A stretch of DNA of 30,373 nt from CAZSIA01 sp045126355. Lineage in GTDB: Bacteria; Bacillota_I; Bacilli_A; Acholeplasmatales; Anaeroplasmataceae. Positions 25,041 through 30,373 of the stretch are shown here, in pieces. The notes below the pieces were generated by a model. The model was not told where the DNA came from. It searched no databases and worked only from the letters and a program-made list of their open reading frames with translations. The stretch's first letter is position 1, and every line of letters begins with the position of its first letter. Both the position numbers and the translations under genes were made by a program. The stretch is from assembly GCA_045126355.1 (NCBI GenBank), contig JBGVOE010000016.1, positions 1 to 30,373 on the forward strand. Reading direction: 5' to 3'.

Positions 25041-25049
25041 TACGTAATT

Positions 25050-25078
25050 ATTTTATAATTAAAGTTTAAATTTGTCAA
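25050..25078 (-). promoter_or_regulatory. Sigma-A type promoter of the Val T-box unit
   Basis: On the minus strand TTGACA (25078-25073), a 17-base spacer and TAAAAT (25055-25050) precede the T-box leader. Confidence 0.8.
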
Positions 25079-25098
25079 TCAAATAATAAAAGTAAACT

Positions 25099-26274
25099 TT
25101 AACATAGATATTCTCTTAATAAACTTATGTATTTATTCTCACCATCAAAGACAATTTTTGATTTAGTTAAGTATTTTAATTTACATTTAACTTTTAAACA
25201 TTCATTATAAAATATATCTATATTTCCACCATGAATTAAACTAGTTAACGCTGGTACAGGAATATATACTTTAAATTCTTCAAAATATAAAATAATTATT
25301 CTTATATAAGAAGGAGCCTGTCGATTTTGTTCTTTTATAATTTTTACTCTTTTTGGACTCTCTTCAATTATAGAATAACTTTTATGTTCAAAATCATTTT
25401 TACTATAAATATATCTTCTTAAAACGAATGCTCCTCGAACAATAAAAATACATAATAAAGAACAAATTATTAAATAAGTCAAGAGTTCTAAAATAAAGCT
25501 ATCATGATTGTTTAAATTTGAATTAAATTTCATAACCAAATCAAATATGCCAACTACAGCTAAAATTAATACAATCGATAAAAAAATGACACAAAATAAC
25601 CCTTCCATTTTTAAAAGATCTTGTACTGGTTTGATTTTTTTCAACATTATTCCATTAACTGTTTCGTCAGTTTTATTATTCAAAATAAAAGATTCGATTT
25701 TAACATTTATATCAATTATTAACTTATAAATACTGTCAATAAAAGAATCAATATTATTAAATTCTTTTGTAGAAAATGATGCTTTTGTTTTTAGTTTTAG
25801 AATTTTAGTGTTTTTTGTTCCTTCATATCTATTAGGAGGAGTTATCTTATATGAAACACTATTTTCTTTGATTACAATACACACTTCAAATCCGCGGAAT
25901 CTATAATATAAATTAACTACATTTAATTCAGTTATACTTGAATAAATGCTACTAACATCTTTAATATTATTTAATTTAACTTTATCATAAACTCTTTTTC
26001 CTAATTCTTTTCTTATTGAAAGTACATAGCATTCTTCAAAAAGATTTCTTGTTATTTTTTCTTTTAGAGTATGATATTTTTTATTAATCTTTTTATCTAA
26101 TTTATTATTTTTCTTTAAACCTATATTCGAAAAAATCATAAATATAATCAAAAATATTAATAAAACACTTATAACAATTAATGCTTCATATTTATTCGAA
26201 ATAAAAGAATAGATGGTTAAACCTATATAAAACAGTGTGATTATAATTATAGATATTTTTTCTTTTTTTCCCAT
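25099..26274 (-). CDS. Membrane protein of unknown function, paralogue 1
   Basis: I do not recognise a family. From the ATG at 26274 (391 residues; AGGAAGAG about nine bases upstream; a TTG at 26283 is less likely) it has two N-terminal membrane helices (about 7-26 and 30-50). A soluble region of about 175 residues follows, then two more helices (about 226-247 and 261-283) and a C-terminal soluble domain of about 105 residues. Both soluble parts probably face the cytosol. It is a paralogue of the next gene upstream: both share the identical VNLYYRFRGFEVCI at about 121-134 and YLTKSKIVFDG near the C-terminus. The C-terminal domain ends with a helix LLREYLC. Codon use is AT-rich like its neighbours. 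No enzyme motifs are visible. Confidence 0.8.
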   Translation of the reverse strand: MGKKEKISIIIITLFYIGLTIYSFISNKYEALIVISVLLIFLIIFMIFSNIGLKKNNKLDKKINKKYHTLKEKITRNLFEECYVLSIRKELGKRVYDKVKLNNIKDVSSIYSSITELNVVNLYYRFRGFEVCIVIKENSVSYKITPPNRYEGTKNTKILKLKTKASFSTKEFNNIDSFIDSIYKLIIDINVKIESFILNNKTDETVNGIMLKKIKPVQDLLKMEGLFCVIFLSIVLILAVVGIFDLVMKFNSNLNNHDSFILELLTYLIICSLLCIFIVRGAFVLRRYIYSKNDFEHKSYSIIEESPKRVKIIKEQNRQAPSYIRIIILYFEEFKVYIPVPALTSLIHGGNIDIFYNECLKVKCKLKYLTKSKIVFDGENKYISLLREYLC

Positions 26275-26309
26275 AAACTTCAACTCTTCCTAAAATTATT
26301 ATTAAGAAA

Positions 26310-27524
26310 TTAATCTGTAAGATATTCTTTCAATAATCTAACATATTTATTATCTCCATCAAATACAATTTTTGATTTAGTTAAGTATTTAAATTTTGTT
26401 TTTATTTTTAAACACTCATTATAAAACGCCTTCATATTTTTTCGATATTTTAAAAAAGTACAATCATTTAATGGAATGTATAACTTCATTTTATCAAAAT
26501 ATAAAATTATGCATCGTATATAAATAACATTTGAATGACCATAGCTTCTATAACGATTATATGGACTAGGTTCTTTAAGTAATCTAACTTTATATGGTCT
26601 TTGATCAGTAATTGAAAAATTCTTATTATTAAAATCATCTTTAAAACGAATATAGTCTATCAAAACAGCTATACCATTGATAATCAAAAAAATTAAAACA
26701 CCAATTAATAAAATACCAAAAATCAAACCTATAATAAAAACAACTATACTATCTTTTCGATAATAATCATTAGAAATAAAAAAATATAATCCAATCGTCA
26801 AAAACGTAAGGAAAATAGAACCAAATATTATGCTTTCTAATCCCACTCGCTTTAAAAAATCTTTGTATGGTTTTATTTTATTAAACATTCTTCCATTAAA
26901 GTTTTCATCAGTGATATTTACTTGAGCGAATCCTTTAATTTCTTCATTAATCCCTATCATGAGATTATAAATATTTTTTATAAAAGAATCAATATCATAA
27001 AATTCTTTAGGTGTAAAATCTGTCTTTTTCTTATTTTCAAACTCATCGTTATTTTCAGTAACATCATACCTTGATGGAGTATCAATACGGTAGTAAATAT
27101 CATTTTCTTCAATATTTATACATACTTCAAACCCACGAAATCTATAGTATAAATTTACGCTATTTACTTCAGTTATATTTGAAAATATATTTCCTACTTC
27201 TTTAAGTTTATTAATTTGAACTTCTTCATATAACTTTTTTTCCAATTCTTCTTTAATAGAAAGTACATAACATTCTTCAAAAACAGTTCTTTCTGATTTT
27301 TCTTTTAGCATATGATATTTATCATTTACCTTTTTAGTTATTTTAGAAATACCATTTAAAGGAAATTTATACATAACAATTAAAATAATTACAATTAATA
27401 AGATATAAGATAAAAAAATTATCACATCATATTTTTCTCCCGCAAAACTCATAGTTACCATTACAGTTACACTTAACAAGAAAAAAACAATCGAAGTAAT
27501 GATATATATAATTTTTGTTTTCAT
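26310..27524 (-). CDS. Membrane protein of unknown function, paralogue 2
   Basis: A 404-residue paralogue of the gene that follows, from the ATG at 27524 (AAAGGAG about 11 bases upstream; the in-frame GTG at 27536 lies inside that ribosome site). The architecture is the same: two N-terminal membrane helices, a soluble region with FEECYVLSIKEEL and VNLYYRFRGFEVCI, two central helices (SIIFGSIFLTFLTIGLYFF and FIIGLIFGILLIGVLIFLI) and a C-terminal domain ending FYNECLKIK, YLTKSKIVFDG, LLKEYL. It has an extra Tyr/Arg/Ser-rich insert (PYNRYRSYGHS) before the C-terminal domain. The helices are much less conserved between the copies than the soluble motifs. The gap to the second copy is 35 bases, so they are probably co-transcribed, and possibly joined to recO read-through. 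Function unknown. Confidence 0.8.
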   Translation of the reverse strand: MKTKIIYIITSIVFFLLSVTVMVTMSFAGEKYDVIIFLSYILLIVIILIVMYKFPLNGISKITKKVNDKYHMLKEKSERTVFEECYVLSIKEELEKKLYEEVQINKLKEVGNIFSNITEVNSVNLYYRFRGFEVCINIEENDIYYRIDTPSRYDVTENNDEFENKKKTDFTPKEFYDIDSFIKNIYNLMIGINEEIKGFAQVNITDENFNGRMFNKIKPYKDFLKRVGLESIIFGSIFLTFLTIGLYFFISNDYYRKDSIVVFIIGLIFGILLIGVLIFLIINGIAVLIDYIRFKDDFNNKNFSITDQRPYKVRLLKEPSPYNRYRSYGHSNVIYIRCIILYFDKMKLYIPLNDCTFLKYRKNMKAFYNECLKIKTKFKYLTKSKIVFDGDNKYVRLLKEYLTD

Positions 27525-27563
27525 TATATTCTTCACTCCTTTTAAAAGAAAAAGAACACTAAT

Positions 27564-28286
27564 TTAATAGCATCCTAATTTTTCTAACATAACTTTACTT
27601 TTTAAACCATAATATTGATGTTTTTCATAGTATGAATCAATTATATCTGAAACAATACTAATAGCTTCATCATCTTCAACTCTTATCTCAAATGACTTAT
27701 CAAAATAAAGTAAATTAATGATCTTAGTAGCTGTTATACCGATATTATCACTTGAGGTGTGATTAACACATTCCATAGAACCATGTGCTATTGAAATTCC
27801 AACTAAACCATCACTTTTACCACAATGACAACAAACTCTAAACTGTGGTTGTATTCCTAGGAAATATAACATTTTAATTCTAAATTCTAATAGTAAGAAT
27901 TTTAAATCATCACGTTTAGTAAGTTGTTGTAAAAATTCTAATAATAAACGATATAAAACGGTGAAATTAACATCATTATCAGCTACCATCCTATAGATTA
28001 ATTCTATAGCGTATGAAGCTACACTAAATTTTTTTAAATCATTTTTTATATCATTAAAATAATTAACTACATCAATATTTTTACCTTTATTTAGACTTCC
28101 TTTTTCCTCGACTTCAAAATCAATAAGCGTTAGAACTTGGGTATCATTAGCTAAACCTTCTTTGATTCGTTTTGCACGCATAACCAAAAAACTTTCTTTA
28201 CCATCTTCAGTTAAAAGGTAAAGAATTTTATGATTTTCCTTATAATCTATCGTGTTTAGAATTATCCCTTGTCTCTTTTTTAACAT
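27564..28286 (-). CDS. recO: DNA repair protein RecO
   Basis: RecO works with RecR and RecF to load RecA on SSB-coated DNA. The 240-residue protein begins with the OB-fold segment KKRQGIILNTIDYKENHKILYLLTEDG. A central helical domain follows (YAIELIYRMVADND). A zinc-type segment CCHCGKSDGLVGISIAHGSMEC comes next; a fourth cysteine pattern typical of Firmicute RecO is only partly visible. The ATG at 28286 lies inside yqzL (47-base overlap in another frame), with AAGGAG about 13 bases upstream. It is part of the conserved era-yqzL-recO order. Confidence 0.93.
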   Translation of the reverse strand: MLKKRQGIILNTIDYKENHKILYLLTEDGKESFLVMRAKRIKEGLANDTQVLTLIDFEVEEKGSLNKGKNIDVVNYFNDIKNDLKKFSVASYAIELIYRMVADNDVNFTVLYRLLLEFLQQLTKRDDLKFLLLEFRIKMLYFLGIQPQFRVCCHCGKSDGLVGISIAHGSMECVNHTSSDNIGITATKIINLLYFDKSFEIRVEDDEAISIVSDIIDSYYEKHQYYGLKSKVMLEKLGCY

Positions 28287-28383
28287 CTTTTTGTGCTAAC
28301 TCCTTAGAAATCTCTTCTCTGTATTTTAAGTAGTCTATAATTTTACCGCTTTTACGAAATTTTAAAAACAATTTTTCTTTCAT
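28240..28383 (-). CDS. YqzL-like small protein between era and recO
   Basis: A 47-residue ORF, ATG at 28383 and TAA at 28242-28240, lies in the gap after era and overlaps recO by 47 bases. Its start KEKLFLKFRKSGKIIDYLKYRE matches the YqzL pattern (aromatic residues, then a K/T-S/T-G turn, then YLxY/F), known for a small protein of unknown function encoded between era and recO in Bacillus. The rest is a charged helix. Position plus motif make it a likely real gene. A canonical ribosome site is weak (GAAGGTGTTAATAG, about 7-8 bases from GAAGGTG to the ATG). Confidence 0.72.
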   Translation of the reverse strand: MKEKLFLKFRKSGKIIDYLKYREEISKELAQKDVKKETRDNSKHDRL

Positions 28384-28435
28384 CTATTAACACCTTCATA
28401 ACTTATTGTTAGAAGAAATTAAAGATTAATACATG

Positions 28436-29335
28436 TTAAAAATTGTCATCACCATATCCAAAAGATTTTAAAGCATTTTCTCGATTACGCCAATCTTCTT
28501 TTACTTTAACCCAAACTTCTAGATATACTTTACTTCCTAAAATATTAATTATATCTTTTCTAGCTTGTGAACTAATCTTTTTAAGCATTTGTCCACCAGC
28601 TCCAATAATAATCCCTTTTTGACTCTTACGTTCAACATAAATTGATGCGTAACAATCAATAATATTTGGATTATCTTCATTTTTCTTTAACATATCAATC
28701 ACGACAGCTACGCTATGTGGAATTTCTTCTTCAGTATTATGTAATACTTTTTCTCTAATAATTTCCGCAATTAAAAAGCGTTCTGGGTGATCTGTTATCA
28801 TATCAGTAGGATAATATTGTGGTCCTTCTGGTAATACTTCTTTTATATCGTTTAAAACATGAACGATATTTTGGTTTTCTAATGCACTTATTGGATAGAT
28901 ACCTTTAAAGTTAAATTTATCTTTATATTCTAAAATAATTTTATCGATTTCATTTCTATTTTTTAATAAATCAATTTTGTTAATGCATAAGAAAACAGGT
29001 GTATTAGTATTTTTAATATTATCTAAAATCATTTCTTCCCCTAAGGTGAAATGTTCTTTAGCACTTATCATCCATAAAATGGCATCTACTCCACGTGTAG
29101 ATTGATAAGCACTCTTAGTCATTCTTGCCCCTAATTCATTATGAGGTTTATGAATTCCAGGTGTATCAATAAAAATAATTTGAGAATCCTCTTCCGTTAA
29201 AACACCACTAATTGTGTTTCTAGTTGTTTGAGGCTTATTACTCATAATCGCTATTTTTTTACCTATAACTGTATTTAAAAAGGTACTTTTACCAACATTT
29301 GGTCTACCAATAATTGCTACAAAACCACTTCTCAT
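28436..29335 (-). CDS. era: GTPase Era
   Basis: Era is a ribosome-assembly GTPase that binds the 3' end of 16S rRNA. The 299-residue protein has G1 GRPNVGKST at 10-18, G3 DTPGIHKPH, G4 NKID and SALENQN as G5. The C-terminal KH domain has GIIIGAGGQMLKKISSQARKDI and EVWVKVKEDWRN. The ATG lies three bases after the stop of the ybeY-cdd fusion. Its neighbours (YbeY, an rRNA-processing enzyme, and RecO) are the standard ones. Confidence 0.98.
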   Translation of the reverse strand: MRSGFVAIIGRPNVGKSTFLNTVIGKKIAIMSNKPQTTRNTISGVLTEEDSQIIFIDTPGIHKPHNELGARMTKSAYQSTRGVDAILWMISAKEHFTLGEEMILDNIKNTNTPVFLCINKIDLLKNRNEIDKIILEYKDKFNFKGIYPISALENQNIVHVLNDIKEVLPEGPQYYPTDMITDHPERFLIAEIIREKVLHNTEEEIPHSVAVVIDMLKKNEDNPNIIDCYASIYVERKSQKGIIIGAGGQMLKKISSQARKDIINILGSKVYLEVWVKVKEDWRNRENALKSFGYGDDNF

Positions 29336-29338
29336 ATT

Positions 29339-30175
29339 CTATAAATCATCCCCACTAAACGAATAAGGTAATAACTCTTTAACAGTCATCTTTTTAACAT
29401 CACCTTTTAGATTTGTTAAATAAACTGGTGTATCAGAGTTTAATAATTCAGCCATAACTTGTCTACAAGCACCACATGGCGAAATTGGTGTATCTGTTGC
29501 TCCTGCGATACTCATAGCTACGATATCATCTTTTACTACACCTTCTGAATATGCTTTAAATAAAGCTGTTCTTTCTGCACAGTTACATAATCCGTAACTT
29601 GCATTTTCAATATTACATCCTGTTATAATTGTTCCATCTTTAAGTAGTAATGCCGCACCTACTTGAAACTTAGAATAAGGAACATAGGCATTTTTCATTG
29701 CATCTACAGCAGCACTCATTAATTTATTCATACCACTTTCTCCTCTCACAAGGTTTGCTTTAGCTAAAATTTCTTCTTGCAAGCTAAACATAACCTTTTC
29801 ATCTACCTCATTCATATGATCATAACCAATTAAATGAAGATACCCATGAACAGCTAAGAAACCAAACTCTCTTTCAATTGAGTGATTGTAATCAGCAGCT
29901 TGTTCTATTGCTCTATCACAACAGATAAATACATCACCTAACTCATCAATTGCTTCCATAAAAATTTCAGTTTGATTTTCCATTAAGGCAAATGTAATTA
30001 CATCGGTAACTTTATCTATACCACGGTAGTCTCTATTTATTTGTTGTATTGTGTCTTTATCAACAAAAATTATATTAAAAAATCTATCATCTTTGACATG
30101 TTTAAAAACACTTCTAATAATTTTTTTATATTCTTTAACATCTACTTTAGTTTCATTTACAAAATTTATTTTCAA
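29339..30175 (-). CDS. Fusion of endoribonuclease YbeY and cytidine deaminase
   Basis: One frame encodes two enzymes that are usually separate. From the TTG at 30175 (278 residues; AGAAGGTG six bases upstream; a GTG at 30184 lies inside that site) residues 1-148 are YbeY, the metalloenzyme for 16S rRNA 3'-end maturation. They contain INRDYRGIDKVTDVITFAL and the zinc motif HGYLHLIGYDH. Residues 149-278 are a complete cytidine deaminase for pyrimidine salvage. They contain YVPYSKFQVGAALL, GCNIENASYGLCNCAERTA with the zinc Cys and catalytic Glu, and SPCGACRQVM. The junction (LAKANLVRGESGMNKL) has no linker. In Bacillus the order is ybeY-dgkA-cdd-era; dgkA is missing here. An internal ATG at 29731 with its own ribosome site could also yield free deaminase. 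Confidence 0.93.
   Translation of the reverse strand: MKINFVNETKVDVKEYKKIIRSVFKHVKDDRFFNIIFVDKDTIQQINRDYRGIDKVTDVITFALMENQTEIFMEAIDELGDVFICCDRAIEQAADYNHSIEREFGFLAVHGYLHLIGYDHMNEVDEKVMFSLQEEILAKANLVRGESGMNKLMSAAVDAMKNAYVPYSKFQVGAALLLKDGTIITGCNIENASYGLCNCAERTALFKAYSEGVVKDDIVAMSIAGATDTPISPCGACRQVMAELLNSDTPVYLTNLKGDVKKMTVKELLPYSFSGDDL
29729..29746 (-). promoter_or_regulatory. cdd: Internal ribosome binding site and ATG for cytidine deaminase
   Basis: Inside the ybeY-cdd frame, AGAGGAG (29746-29740 on the minus strand) stands eight bases before an in-frame ATG (29731-29729), exactly where a stand-alone Cdd would begin. This suggests a fused pair that retains a second initiation site. Confidence 0.6.
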
Positions 30176-30198
30176 AATTAACACCTTCTTGCTTTAAT

Positions 30199-30227
30199 AT
30201 TTTACCAAATATTAACCGTACTTTCAA
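30199..30227 (-). promoter_or_regulatory. Sigma-A type promoter of the ybeY-cdd/era/recO unit
   Basis: On the minus strand TTGAAA (30227-30222), a 17-base spacer and TAAAAT (30204-30199) lie just after the upstream terminator and 24 bases before the start codon. Confidence 0.75.
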
Positions 30228-30234
30228 TACAAAT

Positions 30235-30264
30235 GAAAAAAGCAGGTGCACAAAACACCTGCTT
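30235..30264 (-). terminator. Rho-independent terminator after the right-edge gene
   Basis: AAGCAGGTG (30264-30256 on the minus strand) pairs perfectly with CACCTGCTT (30248-30240) over nine bases, followed by a T run. It ends the transcript entering from the right edge. Confidence 0.92.
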
Positions 30265-30279
30265 AATGAGACTATATTA

Positions 30280-30373
30280 TTAGATATCTAATAAACGGAA
30301 GATTCTTCCTTTAGTTACCATAAATACAATGTCTAAAATCCAAATAATGTTCCAACCTACAAGTAAACGTACG
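30280..30373 (-). CDS. C-terminal end of a small membrane protein, possibly TM2-like
   Basis: The last 30 residues of a gene that begins beyond the right edge. The visible part is a hydrophobic helix VGWNIIWILDIVFMVTKG followed by a short polar tail and TAA. The W-x-x-x-D-x-x-x-x-x-x-x-G spacing recalls the second helix of TM2-domain proteins, but the fragment is too short for a firm call. Confidence 0.55.
   Translation of the reverse strand, partial: VRLLVGWNIIWILDIVFMVTKGRIFRLLDI

Noticed and set aside
25059..25102. Inverted repeat TTAAAGTTTA / TAAACTTTAA after the paralogue 1 stop as a terminator
   Set aside because: Arms are AT-only with a loop of over 20 bases and overlap the Val T-box promoter; too weak to call.
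1..30373. CRISPR arrays, insertion sequences, prophage or integrase genes
   Set aside because: No regularly spaced repeats, transposase or integrase frames, or target-site duplications were seen.
1..30373. Mycoplasma genetic code (TGA as Trp)
   Set aside because: Long genes read through with TGG tryptophans and no internal TGA; at least the DpaA-like gene ends in TGA.

Overview
The window is a low-GC, densely packed bacterial chromosome segment with almost every gene on the minus strand. Gene content points to a deep-branching member of the Bacilli/Erysipelotrichia/Mollicutes-related Firmicutes. It has tRNA-sensing T-box leaders before ileS and valS, a SepF/YlmH/YggS division cluster, the ybeY-cdd-era-yqzL-recO block, RNase J, FakA and a family I pyrophosphatase. 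TGA is used as a stop and Trp is TGG, so the code is standard and not the mycoplasma one. The lineage is inferred from gene families only.

Layout by coordinate: 1-410 is the start of a membrane protein that runs off the left edge. 543-4215 is an Ile T-box unit, ileS-surE, closed by a terminator at 496-535. 4219-12917 is one long tightly spaced unit read leftwards, ppa - ychF - jetA - jetB - jetC - yggS - sepF - ylmH. 12985-14745 is an RNase J-like gene whose active site looks damaged. 14818-17473 is a short recQ, a degenerate dipicolinate-synthase-A-like gene and a catalytic-domain-only aspartate kinase. 17517-18111 is tRNA-Arg(CCG) followed by pncC/cinA. 18121-20633 is fakA and, divergently, a TetR regulator with a palindromic operator candidate (the only plus-strand gene). 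20634-25078 is a Val T-box unit, GNAT - valS - galM. 25099-27524 holds two tandem paralogous membrane proteins of unknown function. 27564-30227 is a ybeY::cdd fusion, era, yqzL and recO. 30280-30373 is the tail of another small membrane protein.

The most notable system is the jetABC set at 5937-11185. It encodes a complete Wadjet/MukBEF-type SMC complex: kleisin JetA, KITE protein JetB and SMC ATPase JetC. There is no JetD nuclease. It is not in a defence island but is translationally coupled on both sides to housekeeping and cell-division genes. I infer that it has been adopted as, or always was, a chromosome-organising condensin rather than an anti-plasmid system. Other unusual points are the YbeY-cytidine deaminase fusion that keeps an internal ribosome binding site, the probably inactive RNase J, and the DpaA-like/minimal aspartate kinase pair that looks like a remnant of a sporulation-type lysine/dipicolinate operon.
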